NCBI GenBank assembly: GCA_002173095.1
Contig: NHBK01000008.1
Coordinates: 1 to 64,000 of the forward strand
Length of the DNA: 64,000 nucleotides
Source: Hyphomonadaceae bacterium TMED5
GTDB lineage: Bacteria > Pseudomonadota > Alphaproteobacteria > Caulobacterales > Hyphomonadaceae
Reading direction: 5' to 3'
Notes under the pieces: generated by a model
Seen by the model: the letters and a program-made list of their open reading frames with translations, nothing else
What the model was told of the DNA's origin: nothing
Database searches by the model: none
Program-made: the position numbers and the translations under genes
In this document: in pieces, positions 44,297 to 53,746 of the stretch
Layout of the letters: every line of letters begins with the position of its first letter
Numbering within the stretch: the first letter of the stretch is position 1

Positions 44297-45264
44297 CGAG
44301 AGAGTTGATTGGGCACTCTGACGCTCTGCGTGAATTTCTAGATCGCAAAGAAAGCGGAAGGTTTCCGCATGCCTGGCTGTTCGAGGGGCCTAAGGGGATA
44401 GGAAAGTTTTCGGCTGCTCGATTGCTCGCCGCTATTGTCCTAGGTTCAATGTATAACATAAATAAAAACAAGTGTCTAGTGGAATTTGATCAGAATTTTC
44501 ACAAGGTTGAGGCGGAGTCTCATCCGGACTTTAGAATCATAAGTCGGCAAGCTGATTCCAACGGCAAACTCCCCCCGTTTATCAGCGTTGACCAGGTGCG
44601 CGCCATGAATGGCTTTTTTGAACTACGCGCCGCACAAGGTGGGTATCGTATTGCGATCGTGGATGCGGTCGATGAGCTGAATGCAAATGGAGCCAACGCC
44701 CTCCTCAAAACCCTTGAAGAGCCTCCAGAGAATTGCTTGCTGATATTGATCCATCATGGGTCAGTTTCCATGCTTCCGACTATCCGATCTCGGTGTGTAT
44801 CTCTCAAGTTTGGTCCACTCGGTGATTCAGACCTGCGCGAAGTACATCAAGTGCATGATGCACATGATGTCAGCGATCAGCTGGTCAGTCTGTGTGAAGG
44901 GTCGCCTGGGAGACTTGAGCAATTTCTGGATATCGAAGGTGACGCGCTTCTCAACGCGATGAAGCTAGCTTTGAAGGACAGTTTTCCAGTCATATCGTCT
45001 AGCAGAATTGCAGGCATACTCGCGTTGATGACCCAATCTGAAGAGCATATGGATCTTGCTATTACTGATTTATCCAGCTGGCTGGCGGTGAAGGCTCGAG
45101 AAGCGAAAAATGTTTCGCTCTCCAGGCGATACTCTGAAGGTTGGGCGGCGCTGCATGAAACTCGCGCGCGAGGTCAGCGGCTCAAACTGGACCTGAGTGA
45201 ACAGGCGTCATCCTGCCTGAAACTGCTTGTGGACCTTGGTCAGGATATGAGTGAAACAGTCTGA
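44293..45264 (+). CDS. holB: DNA polymerase III delta-prime subunit
   Basis: 323 aa from GTG 44293. Clamp-loader AAA+ subunit. Walker-like LFEGPKGIGKFSAARLLA near residue 30, a sensor-1-like block, and NANGANALLKTLEEPPENCLLILIHH with the SRC-like IRSRCVSLKFGPL that interacts with partner subunits. Delta-prime does not hydrolyse ATP itself. It sits in the usual tmk-holB pair, but metG, commonly next, is absent: its stop runs straight into tatD (TGATG). Confidence 0.92.
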   Translation: MTRELIGHSDALREFLDRKESGRFPHAWLFEGPKGIGKFSAARLLAAIVLGSMYNINKNKCLVEFDQNFHKVEAESHPDFRIISRQADSNGKLPPFISVDQVRAMNGFFELRAAQGGYRIAIVDAVDELNANGANALLKTLEEPPENCLLILIHHGSVSMLPTIRSRCVSLKFGPLGDSDLREVHQVHDAHDVSDQLVSLCEGSPGRLEQFLDIEGDALLNAMKLALKDSFPVISSSRIAGILALMTQSEEHMDLAITDLSSWLAVKAREAKNVSLSRRYSEGWAALHETRARGQRLKLDLSEQASSCLKLLVDLGQDMSETV

Positions 45265-46049
45265 TGCTATTTGATACGCACATAAACCTCCATGGCGAAG
45301 TGTATGATGAGGATCGCCAAGACGTCATTGAACGCGCAGAGGCGGCGGGCGTTAAGTTGTTTCTGTCGATCTGCGACAAGCCTGAAAACGTGGCTGCGAT
45401 TTCCGCGATTTCTGACCCCAGGCCGAATTTTTGGAGAACCGTGGGGTGTCATCCTCACTATGCGAAGGACCATACGGATCTTACGTCTGAGTGGTTGGTT
45501 TCAGTTGCGCAGTCACCCAAAGTCGCCGCGATTGGTGAAACCGGACTCGACCAACATTACGGGTATAGTGATCTGGATGATCAGAAATCGGTTTTCCAGC
45601 AGCACATTGAAGCAGCGCAGGAAACAGGGCTTCCAATTGTCGTTCACACCCGTGAAGCCGATGACGAAACTGGCGATATGCTGGAAGCAGCTTATGCCCA
45701 GAAACCCTTCAAAATTCTGATGCATTGTTATACCAGCGGTGAGCGCTTAGCGCGTAGAGCGATTGATCTTGATGCATATTTTTCCGTGTCAGGAATAGTC
45801 ACGTTCAAGAATGCACACGACGTGCGCGCGGTGGCTGAACTATATCCGCAAGACCGAATGATTCTTGAAACAGATTGTCCGTATCTGGCACCTGTGCCGA
45901 TGAGGGGACGCAGGAATGAGCCGGCTTTTCTAACCCATATTTGCGAATATATGGCTGAATTCAAAGGCGTTTCGACGGATGAAATGTCTCAAATCACGAC
46001 CGATAATGCTTTGCGTCTGTTCTCTAGAGTAAAAGAGGGTATGGCGTGA
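45264..46049 (+). CDS. TatD family metal-dependent hydrolase
   Basis: 261 aa, TIM-barrel DNase-like family. Metal-binding residues: GETGLDQHY (Glu), VHTREADDET (His), MHCYTSG (His) and LETDCPYLAP (Asp). The N-terminal HxH of TatD is here THIN, so the second His is replaced by Asn; this appears to be shared by alphaproteobacterial relatives as I recall them. Coupled to holB (TGATG) and to the MBL gene (GTGA). Confidence 0.9.
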   Translation: MLFDTHINLHGEVYDEDRQDVIERAEAAGVKLFLSICDKPENVAAISAISDPRPNFWRTVGCHPHYAKDHTDLTSEWLVSVAQSPKVAAIGETGLDQHYGYSDLDDQKSVFQQHIEAAQETGLPIVVHTREADDETGDMLEAAYAQKPFKILMHCYTSGERLARRAIDLDAYFSVSGIVTFKNAHDVRAVAELYPQDRMILETDCPYLAPVPMRGRRNEPAFLTHICEYMAEFKGVSTDEMSQITTDNALRLFSRVKEGMA

Positions 46050-46849
46050 AGATTGGGGTGACCATTTTGGGGTGCGGGTCGTCTGGCGGCGTGCCACGCA
46101 TCGGAAATGACTGGGGCGTTTGTGATCCTGAAAATCCAAAAAACCGTCGTAGCCGTTGCGGAATTCATGTAGCTGTTCAGCCACATTCCGATGCAGCAGA
46201 AATTTCTATCTTGATTGATACGGCGCCGGAGCTGCGAGAACAGCTCATCCGCAACAATATCGGTAAAGTCGACGCCGTCCTGTACACCCATGCGCACGCA
46301 GACCAGGCTCACGGTATCGATGACCTTCGGGTGCTTGCATACAACAAACGTGGGCAGATGCCGGTATACAGTAATGCGGCCACGATATCGGAGCTCGAGG
46401 AGCGATTTTCCTATTGCTTTAAACAACCGGAAGGCTCGCCTTATCCGCCCATTTTGAAGTCCATGGAACCCGTTATGCCGTTCGAACCCTTTATGGTCGG
46501 CAATGAAAGCATGCAGGTAGATGTACTACCGATAGATCAGGACCACGGCACCATTCGCAGTCTAGGCTTTCGAATTGGTGATTTTGCATATTGCAATGAT
46601 GTCGTGAATTTGCCTGAGGAAAGTTTGAAAGCGATTGAAGGCGTAAAGCTATTGATTGTTGATGCGCTACGCTACACAGAACACCCGACGCATGCGCACC
46701 TCGCTAAGTCACTGCAATGGATTGAGCGGTCAGGCGCTGAAAAGGCGATACTTACCAATCTGCATATTGATATGGACTATGACAAAGTGAGCGCTGAGAC
46801 CCCGGATCATGTCTTTGTCGCCTATGATGGTATATTCGCATCGATCTAA
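46046..46849 (+). CDS. MBL-fold metallohydrolase (PhnP-like)
   Basis: 267 aa from GTG 46046. Beta-lactamase fold hydrolase: ILGCGSSGGVPRIGNDWGVCDP, RRSRCGIHV, LIDTAPELREQL, and YTHAHADQAHGIDDLR. The usual HxHxDH is HAHADQ. Relatives with this arrangement are cyclic phosphodiesterase-like (PhnP), but no phn genes are present, so substrate is open. Last gene of the dacC-tmk-holB-tatD-MBL run. Confidence 0.88.
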   Translation: MKIGVTILGCGSSGGVPRIGNDWGVCDPENPKNRRSRCGIHVAVQPHSDAAEISILIDTAPELREQLIRNNIGKVDAVLYTHAHADQAHGIDDLRVLAYNKRGQMPVYSNAATISELEERFSYCFKQPEGSPYPPILKSMEPVMPFEPFMVGNESMQVDVLPIDQDHGTIRSLGFRIGDFAYCNDVVNLPEESLKAIEGVKLLIVDALRYTEHPTHAHLAKSLQWIERSGAEKAILTNLHIDMDYDKVSAETPDHVFVAYDGIFASI

Positions 46850-46976
46850 TTTACCCATAATATAGATTATACGTGTTTATGTTTCTCGCTGAAGCAGCCA
46901 AACTTCACCGACTCACTCTACGTTTCAGATCGTAAGCCGTTTCGCGCCCTTTGGCGCTTCGTGTCAGGATTTTGCC

Positions 46977-47807
46977 ATGCCCTATTCGAGCGCCGAAATA
47001 GAAGCTCTGTCTGGAATTGATCAACTGCTGGCGATCATGGCCGCTCTACGCACGCCAGATACCGGTTGCCCCTGGGACCTTGAGCAAACATTCGAGACCA
47101 TAGCCCCCTACACCATTGAGGAAGCTTATGAGGTCGCTGATGCGATTGAGCGAAAGGATATGGTTGAGCTTCGATCTGAACTCGGCGATTTGATGTTTCA
47201 GGTCGTGTTTTACAGTCAAATGGCATCAGAGACCGGCGAATTTGTTTTCAACGATGTCGTTGCCGGGATTTCTGAGAAGATGATCAGACGTCATCCGCAT
47301 GTCTTTGGTAATGCAGACCATCGCGACGCTGATGCACAGACTGTTGCGTGGGAAGAAATAAAAGCAGCCGAACGCGCAGCGTCTTCATCGAACCAACAAT
47401 CCAAGCCGACTGGAGCGCTGGATGGCGTCGCGAACGCTCTGCCAGCAGTCATAAGAGCGGAAAAGCTTCAGAAGCGAGCTGCACGGGTCGGTTTTGACTG
47501 GCCCAACGCTAAAAACGTGCTCGAAAAGCTCGACGAAGAGGTGGATGAAGTCAAAACAGCCATTGATTCAGGTGTACGCGACGACATTGAGGACGAAATT
47601 GGCGATCTGATGTTTGTGCTCGTCAACCTCTGCCGAAAGACCGGAATCGACCCGGAAAAGGCTCTCAAGCGCGCAAATGGGAAGTTTGTGCGCCGTTTTG
47701 AAGGCATGGAATCGATTGCTCGGGAAAGAGATCAGGACTTTGGGGCACTTGCTTTGGATGAGCAGGAAGCTTTGTGGCAGGAAGTCAAACGAAGAACCAG
47801 GGGCTAA
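46977..47807 (+). CDS. mazG: Nucleoside triphosphate pyrophosphohydrolase
   Basis: 276 aa, two MazG domains. First: TPDTGCPWDLEQTFETIAPYTIEEAYEVADAIE with ELGDLMFQVVFYSQM. Second: LEKLDEEVDEVKTAI with DEIGDLMFVLVNLCRK. The EExxD pairs bind Mg. It hydrolyses NTPs to NMPs, housecleaning and ppGpp-related in E. coli. A 127-bp gap precedes it, with a small GCGCC-CTTT-GGCGC hairpin near 46938-46951. Its stop overlaps that of hflX. Confidence 0.93.
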   Translation: MPYSSAEIEALSGIDQLLAIMAALRTPDTGCPWDLEQTFETIAPYTIEEAYEVADAIERKDMVELRSELGDLMFQVVFYSQMASETGEFVFNDVVAGISEKMIRRHPHVFGNADHRDADAQTVAWEEIKAAERAASSSNQQSKPTGALDGVANALPAVIRAEKLQKRAARVGFDWPNAKNVLEKLDEEVDEVKTAIDSGVRDDIEDEIGDLMFVLVNLCRKTGIDPEKALKRANGKFVRRFEGMESIARERDQDFGALALDEQEALWQEVKRRTRG

Positions 47808-49141
47808 ACCCGGTTCAGACAATACTCTACCGAAGTGAATTGACGTTCTAGCTGGCCGACTTCTTTCATGCCTAGGCGAACGCGAAGTTCTACGGTGTTC
47901 CTGTCATCTTCCAGGTCTTCGCGCGCCAAAACTTCTCCATGCGCATATAGCCAGGCGATGATTTGTCCCTGATCAGCACTCGTCTGAAGGATGAACTCGC
48001 GGCGGTCCCTGAACAGGATGGATTTCGCTTTTGCACGGAGCTCCTCCATCCCCTCGCCCGTTATCGCCGAAATCTGAACAGCGTCAGACCCATGCTCAGT
48101 TGACGAACGTGAACGAGACAAAATCTCTTTCTCATCAGCGCTTAATCGGTCGATCTTGTTCCAGACATCAATGATTGGTGGTAGAGGAATGTCTACCATT
48201 TCCTCTAAGCTTTCCAGAATTTGCATGACGTCTTCAGATTGCACCTCAGCATCGGGAGATGAAGCGTCGTGCACATGAAGCAGCAAGTCAGCCTGAAGGC
48301 TTTCTTCGAGGGTGCCTTTGAACGCCTCGACCAACGTTGTTGGTAGATCTGTGATAAAGCCAACCGTGTCGACGAGGGCGGCTTCAATCCCTTTATCGAG
48401 GTCAAACCGACGGATGGTCGGATCGAGCGTCGCAAATGGCATGTCCTTGGCAAACACATCGGAAGATGCGAGCTGGTTAAACAGCGTGGATTTGCCCGCG
48501 TTCGTATAGCCGACCAATGCAACCACCGGGGTTTCATTTGAGCTGCGCGAGGACCTTTGGACCCGGCGTGTACGTTCAACCTCTTTCAGCTGCTTTTTGA
48601 GCCGGATCAAAGCATTGTCGATCATTCGCCGGTCCGCTTCAATCTGCGTCTCACCCGGGCCCGAAATAAAGCCCCGACCGCCACGTTGGCGCTCAAGGTG
48701 GGTCCAGGTGCGAACAAGACGAGATCGTTCATACGCAAGGCGCGCAGTCTCCACCTGAAGACGCCCAGCTTTCGTGCGTGCTCTTAAGCCAAATATCTCG
48801 AGAATAAGGCCCGTGCGGTCGATGACCTTACACCCGAGCGAGCGTTCCAGATTTCGTTGTTGGATCGGACTAAGTTCGCCGTCTACGACGAACAGGTCGC
48901 ACTCTTCCGCTTCCAGACGTTGTTTTATCGCGTCCAGATGCCCTGAGCTGAATAGATGTGAAGGGCTTGGTCGCCGGATGAAAAGCGTTTGTACAAATAC
49001 GCAGTCGGCGTCCAGCGCAACAACAAGGCCAGCCGTCTCCTCTTCTCTGAGCACTTGCTTTCGGCTAAGGCGCTCATCAAGAATCGGAATTACGGCTGCT
49101 GCCCTGAGTTTAGGTTGTTCACCCGTATCAGTGGTGATCAA
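47804..49141 (-). CDS. hflX: Ribosome-associated GTPase HflX
   Basis: 445 aa from TTG 49141, which overlaps the hfq stop (TTGA). GTP-binding motifs: G1 [15 protein letters not shown]3 DTVGFI, G4 NKID. The HflX N-terminal domain is shown by [27 protein letters not shown] and the Gly-rich linker [22 protein letters not shown]. It splits stalled ribosomes under stress. Transcribed with hfq. Confidence 0.94.
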   Translation of the reverse strand: MITTDTGEQPKLRAAAVIPILDERLSRKQVLREEETAGLVVALDADCVFVQTLFIRRPSPSHLFSSGHLDAIKQRLEAEECDLFVVDGELSPIQQRNLERSLGCKVIDRTGLILEIFGLRARTKAGRLQVETARLAYERSRLVRTWTHLERQRGGRGFISGPGETQIEADRRMIDNALIRLKKQLKEVERTRRVQRSSRSSNETPVVALVGYTNAGKSTLFNQLASSDVFAKDMPFATLDPTIRRFDLDKGIEAALVDTVGFITDLPTTLVEAFKGTLEESLQADLLLHVHDASSPDAEVQSEDVMQILESLEEMVDIPLPPIIDVWNKIDRLSADEKEILSRSRSSTEHGSDAVQISAITGEGMEELRAKAKSILFRDRREFILQTSADQGQIIAWLYAHGEVLAREDLEDDRNTVELRVRLGMKEVGQLERQFTSVEYCLNRV

Positions 49142-49395
49142 TCTGCGGAATCATCCAGGTCATCTGCCTCGAACAGCTGAACCGGCTGCATCGGCATGAT
49201 GGTTGAAATGGCGTGCTTGTAAACGAGTTGCGGCGGACGACCGTCGCCACGCAGGAGCACACAAAAATTGTCAAACCAGGTGACAACCCCCTGCAGTTTA
49301 ACACCATTCACGAGGAAGATCGTAAGTGGCGTTCTCGTTTTCCGAACGGCATTTAGGAATGTGTCTTGAAGATTTTGTTTTTTGTCCGACGACAT
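49138..49395 (-). CDS. hfq: RNA chaperone Hfq
   Basis: 85 aa. The Sm1 motif is [21 protein letters not shown] and Sm2 is [10 protein letters not shown], both canonical; short acidic tail. Hexameric, binds sRNAs and mRNAs. A promoter with good hexamers lies upstream (49431-49459), so hfq-hflX can be transcribed apart from trkAH. Confidence 0.97.
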   Translation of the reverse strand: MSSDKKQNLQDTFLNAVRKTRTPLTIFLVNGVKLQGVVTWFDNFCVLLRGDGRPPQLVYKHAISTIMPMQPVQLFEADDLDDSAD

Positions 49396-49430
49396 CCTGC
49401 TGACTTTCTTTTGGATTTAGTTTTTTGCTC

Positions 49431-49459
49431 TATAGATAAGGCGCTAACGTCTTTATCAA
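49431..49459 (-). promoter_or_regulatory. Candidate sigma-70 promoter of hfq-hflX
   Basis: On the minus strand TTGATA (49459-49454), 17-bp spacer, TCTATA (49436-49431). It is placed to give a leader of about 28 nt before the hfq ATG. Among the best promoter matches in the window. Confidence 0.55.
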
Positions 49460-49547
49460 GAAACCGCAACGGGTTCAGCGACAAAGTCGGAGAATTACTG
49501 CGGTTTGGATGATTTTTTTCAGATGACACGGTTCAGCTGACGTAAGT

Positions 49548-50951
49548 TCATTCACTGAACAGCAAAGATGCCAATAATAACAACTCCAGTCGCCCTAAAA
49601 TCATACAGAATGAAAGAATCAGTTCAGCGAGCGCCGGCATATCTCCCGCTTGAACCCAATCGATCCGCAGCAGTACCGCTGAGTTGGTTATGGCGCCGAG
49701 TGCTGACATGATCGCCTGCTCGAAATTCGCTCCGAGCAACGCGTAAAGGCAAGCAAAACCAATACATAACACCGCGAACGCAACCAGATATGCCCAGACT
49801 GTCAGGATGAACCGCGACGGGATGACTACGGCATCCGTAGACGTGTTAGCGACCGCGTTGGGCTGAGCGAGTCGCGAAAACTCCCTCCCCGTCTGGGATA
49901 GCAGCACCAGCATTCGATAGATTTTCATGCCGCCGGTGGCGGAAATTGCAGCACCGCCGATGAAGCCGAAAAAGAGTAATGTGGGAACTGAAATTTCTGC
50001 GAGACTCGAAGGCGCGATTAGAATGCCAGATGTTGAAACGATTGACGTTGAAATCGCTAAAATGGAAAGCGGGCCCTCTTCTGATCCCAGCTGAACGGCG
50101 ATAAGAGCCGACAAAATAAAAATCAGGGCAACTACGGCAAGCGTTTCGTAGTTTTTAAGCAGCTTCATTGGCGTTCTGAAAATATTGAACACCAGAATTG
50201 CGTTCAGAGAACCGAGCAATAGCGCGATAATCAGAATAATTCGTGAGAAGGCATCCGGAGCCTCTCCAATTTCCTCAATTGGAAAAACCTGCCCTGTGGT
50301 GATGGCGCTTACCGCGAGCCCGTATGCCTCTCGCATAGAATGTCCATCCATAAGAAGGAAGAACGCAACAACACTACTCAAGGCCAACAACAGGGAGCCT
50401 ATGGCCCAGAACGCTCTGAAAAAGCTTCTCTGGGATGCACCCGGAAGCGTAAGCGCGGTCGTCGTTGTATCGAGCCCTGGTACTGATGAACCGACCAGAC
50501 GAACGACCATGATCATTCCACCAATGGAAAGGGCTGCGCCGACAATATGTAATACACCGCGCCAGGCCAGAACGCTGGCAGGAAGAAGCGTGTCTTCGTC
50601 GAGCAGGCTGGTTCCCGTTGTTGTCGCGCAGGATACGGCCTCAAAGAGCGCGACAGCTGGGCGAAAGTCGGAAACTTCCAGGAACGGCAGTGAGCCCAAA
50701 ATAGCGAGCACGCCCCAGGCTAACATAAGAAAGCCGACAACGTCCTTAGCTTTGGCATTTGAAATCTTGCGGTTCTGAGTGGCAATCGAAAATACACCGC
50801 TCATCACTACCGATGTCGTCACAACTAGTATGAACAGTGAGGCCTGTTCATAATGGTCATTTGCAAAAGCCCAGGCTGCGCATAGAGCGGAGGGAATGGC
50901 AAAGAATGCAAGAAAGCCGCTGAGTGCGCGAATAAGAACGAGGCTGTTCAT
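49548..50951 (-). CDS. trkH: Potassium uptake protein TrkH
   Basis: 467 aa integral membrane protein with many hydrophobic segments and four pore loops. Selectivity-loop positions read CATTTGTS, AITTGQVF, STSG and AITNSAVL. The first three keep the filter Gly; the fourth has Ala/Ser where relatives have Gly. It partners with the cytosolic TrkA gate, encoded 24 bases upstream. The filter change may lower K+ selectivity or be a family variant. Confidence 0.88.
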   Translation of the reverse strand: MNSLVLIRALSGFLAFFAIPSALCAAWAFANDHYEQASLFILVVTTSVVMSGVFSIATQNRKISNAKAKDVVGFLMLAWGVLAILGSLPFLEVSDFRPAVALFEAVSCATTTGTSLLDEDTLLPASVLAWRGVLHIVGAALSIGGMIMVVRLVGSSVPGLDTTTTALTLPGASQRSFFRAFWAIGSLLLALSSVVAFFLLMDGHSMREAYGLAVSAITTGQVFPIEEIGEAPDAFSRIILIIALLLGSLNAILVFNIFRTPMKLLKNYETLAVVALIFILSALIAVQLGSEEGPLSILAISTSIVSTSGILIAPSSLAEISVPTLLFFGFIGGAAISATGGMKIYRMLVLLSQTGREFSRLAQPNAVANTSTDAVVIPSRFILTVWAYLVAFAVLCIGFACLYALLGANFEQAIMSALGAITNSAVLLRIDWVQAGDMPALAELILSFCMILGRLELLLLASLLFSE

Positions 50952-50975
50952 CAGAGGGCTCCCGCGACTTCGCTA

Positions 50976-52355
50976 TTAGTTCAGGAAAAAGGCTGAACTT
51001 GCGCGGAAAAGCTGTTCGACTTTTTTGACTCGGCTGCGTTCGTAGAACAGGACGACCCGGTCCCCTACCCGTACGCGCAAACCCTTTTCAGGCATGATCA
51101 CTTCATCGTCGCGCACCAGCCCGCCGGCAACCACGCCCTCAGGCAAGGTGTCGGGCGTCAGATCACTATCCAGAAGCAGCGAATGTTCCAGCACTTCACC
51201 TTCCGCCAATTCTCCTCGACCATCTGCGATCGAGTATAAAGACAGAATTCGGCCTTTGCGGAGGCGCAGAAGAATCTGAGAAACGGTGACGGCGCGTGGG
51301 TCCACGAGAACGTCCACATCGAGCGTATTGTGGATCAGTGCCAGCTCCGGCGAGTTGACCAGTGCAATTGTCTTTTTAGCGCCAAGGCGTTTAGCCATCG
51401 CAGATGCAAGCAGGTTTACGCTGTCATCATTGGTCAGGCCAATCACAGCGTCTGCTTTATCAATGCCGGCTTCGTGGAGAATTTCTGGCGTTAGCGCGTC
51501 GCCGTGAATGACAATAGACCGCCTCAGCTGTGCCGCGGCTTTTTCTGCTTTTTTCAGATCCGTTTCAATCAGGCGAACTTTTCGGCCGCGTCGCCTTTCA
51601 AGCTGTTCGGCGACGTACATGCCGATATTGCCCGATCCCAAAATAATTACACGCTGGTCGTCGTGCGGATTCAGGCCCAGAAGCTCAGTCAGGCGATCAG
51701 TCTGTTGGGTGTCGATCGAGAGATAAACCCGGTCGCCCTCAATGAGTTGGTCAGTTGGGCGAATTGCGAACAGATGATCATTTCTAAGAACGGCGAGTAT
51801 CTGAATTCTAAGCCCTGGAAACAGTTCACCAATTTGCGAAAGCGTGGTGCGCGCAAGCGGCGTGTCTTTGTGAACATCGAGGCCGACAACGCGAATTTTG
51901 TTTCCGGAAAACGGAACTGAAAAGAATGCTCCCGGTGTTTCGAGCCGCTGAATCACTGAATCTGCGACCGCTTTTTCGGGCGAGATGACGACATCAATTG
52001 CAAGGCCGCTTTTCCCGAATAGATCACCTGATCGTTTGCTAAAGTATGCGCGAGAGCGAATGCGGGCGATCTTGGTTTGGACCTGAAACAAGACGTGTGC
52101 AACCTGGCAGGCAACCATATTCACTTCATCGGAATATGTTACGGCAACAATCATATCTGCGTCGTCAGCGCCTGCTGAGCGAAGCACGTTCGGATGCGCG
52201 GCATGTCCCGTATAGCCCTGAACTTCAAGCTCAGCAGTAATAGCCTGAACCAGAACCGGATCTTCGTCGATAACGGCTACGCTGTGCCCGTCAGATGAAA
52301 GACGTCGCGCAATCCCCTGCCCGACGCGTCCGGCGCCGCAAATGATGATTTTCAT
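50976..52355 (-). CDS. trkA: Trk system potassium uptake regulator TrkA
   Basis: 459 aa, two RCK_N/RCK_C units. First Rossmann: KIIICGAGRVGQGIARRLSSDGHSVAVID; second: RVIILGSGNIGMYVAEQLERR. They bind NAD(H)/ATP and gate TrkH. Starts eight bases after the ntrX stop, so it follows the ntr genes in one transcript or has a hidden promoter. Confidence 0.94.
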   Translation of the reverse strand: MKIIICGAGRVGQGIARRLSSDGHSVAVIDEDPVLVQAITAELEVQGYTGHAAHPNVLRSAGADDADMIVAVTYSDEVNMVACQVAHVLFQVQTKIARIRSRAYFSKRSGDLFGKSGLAIDVVISPEKAVADSVIQRLETPGAFFSVPFSGNKIRVVGLDVHKDTPLARTTLSQIGELFPGLRIQILAVLRNDHLFAIRPTDQLIEGDRVYLSIDTQQTDRLTELLGLNPHDDQRVIILGSGNIGMYVAEQLERRRGRKVRLIETDLKKAEKAAAQLRRSIVIHGDALTPEILHEAGIDKADAVIGLTNDDSVNLLASAMAKRLGAKKTIALVNSPELALIHNTLDVDVLVDPRAVTVSQILLRLRKGRILSLYSIADGRGELAEGEVLEHSLLLDSDLTPDTLPEGVVAGGLVRDDEVIMPEKGLRVRVGDRVVLFYERSRVKKVEQLFRASSAFFLN

Positions 52356-52363
52356 GCTCAGTC

Positions 52364-53746
52364 CTACTCACGTGAAGATGTAGACAGATCAACACCTAAC
52401 GTCTTGAGTTTTCTGTGTAGTGCAGAGCGTTCCATACCAATGAAAGCAGCGGTGCGCGAGATGTTTCCGCCAAATCGGGTTATCTGAAGCGCCAGATACT
52501 CTTTTTCGAACTGTTCTCGTGCATCCCGAAGCGTCATACCAATCACTTCCAGCGAAGTTTTAGGTTTCGCGTCCTGGCCATAATCTGCCTGATCGCTCGG
52601 CAATTCGTGCGGTTGAACAGGCTGTCGGTTATCCCCTGAAAGGATCAATACCCGTTCAATGATATTCTTGAGCTGTCGGACATTGCCCGGCCAGGGCGCG
52701 GATTGAAGTACTGCGATAGCTTCATCGCTAAAGGTCCGGCCGCTAAGGCCGAGCGTTTCTTTGGACCGGCGTACGAAATACCGAACAAGATCAGGAATAT
52801 CTTCTCTACGATCGGAAAGAGGAGGAACAGAAAGCGGAACCACATTCACTCGAAAGTACAGGTCTTCCCGGAAGTCGCCGACCTCGATTTTTTGCGCGAG
52901 ATCGGACGTCGTTGAGCTAACCAGGCGAACATCGACTGAGACGTCAGCTTTACCGCCAACGCGACGGAAGCGTTGTTCAGTCAGAACGCGCAGGATCTTG
53001 TTCTGCGTTCCGAGCGGCATTTCTCCGATTTCATCAAGGAAAAGCGTTCCGCGGTGAGCCTGCTCGAACAGGCCGACCGATTGAATTCGGCCATCAATGG
53101 CTTCACGGCCAAATAGTTCTGTTTCCATCTGCTCGGGGGTAATGCTCGCCGCATTTACGGCCACAAAGGGGGCTTTGGCGCGTTTGGACTGCTCATGGAT
53201 CAGTTTGGCAGCAAGCTCTTTGCCGGCCCCGGATGGTCCGGAAATTAGAATACGTGAATTGGTGGGCGCGACTTTTTCGATTGCCTGACGGAGCTGCGTG
53301 GCCGCCGCGGAGTTTCCAAGAAGTTCTTCGCCATAAGACTCGTGCACTTTAAGCGCCGTGTTCTCACGTTTCAGGGAAGCTGTTTCCAGTGCTCGTTCGA
53401 CGATGACCAGAAGGCGGTCTGATTTGAAAGGTTTTTCAAGGAAGTCATAGGCGCCGCGCCGGATAGCTGTCACGGCCGTTTCGATAGAGCCATGGCCTGA
53501 AATGACAATTACCGGCATGACCGCGTCGATGGATTTCAAATAGTGCAGCATTTCCAGCCCGTCCATGCCGCTGCCCTGAAGCCAGACGTCGAGAATCACA
53601 AGATCAGGCTTTCGTTCCGCTACGGCCGCCAGCGCGCCCTCTGCAGTGCCTGCCGTACGAATGGTATAGCCTTCATCTTCCAGAACCCCTCCGATCAGAT
53701 CGCGGATATCAGGTTCGTCATCAACAATTAGAATTTCAGCAGACAT
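52364..53746 (-). CDS. ntrX: Nitrogen response regulator NtrX
   Basis: 460 aa from ATG 53746; the upstream in-frame codons lie inside ntrY. Receiver domain with phospho-acceptor Asp53, AAA+ domain with Walker A GPSGAGKE and Walker B GGTLFLDEI-like RGTLFLDEIGEMP, and a C-terminal Fis-type HTH (ISRTAAFIGMERSALHRKLKTLG). After ELFG (210-213) there is no GAFTGA loop, so sigma-54 contact is unlikely. Overlaps ntrY by TAATG. Confidence 0.93.
   Translation of the reverse strand: MSAEILIVDDEPDIRDLIGGVLEDEGYTIRTAGTAEGALAAVAERKPDLVILDVWLQGSGMDGLEMLHYLKSIDAVMPVIVISGHGSIETAVTAIRRGAYDFLEKPFKSDRLLVIVERALETASLKRENTALKVHESYGEELLGNSAAATQLRQAIEKVAPTNSRILISGPSGAGKELAAKLIHEQSKRAKAPFVAVNAASITPEQMETELFGREAIDGRIQSVGLFEQAHRGTLFLDEIGEMPLGTQNKILRVLTEQRFRRVGGKADVSVDVRLVSSTTSDLAQKIEVGDFREDLYFRVNVVPLSVPPLSDRREDIPDLVRYFVRRSKETLGLSGRTFSDEAIAVLQSAPWPGNVRQLKNIIERVLILSGDNRQPVQPHELPSDQADYGQDAKPKTSLEVIGMTLRDAREQFEKEYLALQITRFGGNISRTAAFIGMERSALHRKLKTLGVDLSTSSRE

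Noticed and set aside
46046-46849. MBL gene as part of a phosphonate (phn) cluster
   Set aside because: No other phn gene nearby; only the fold resembles PhnP.
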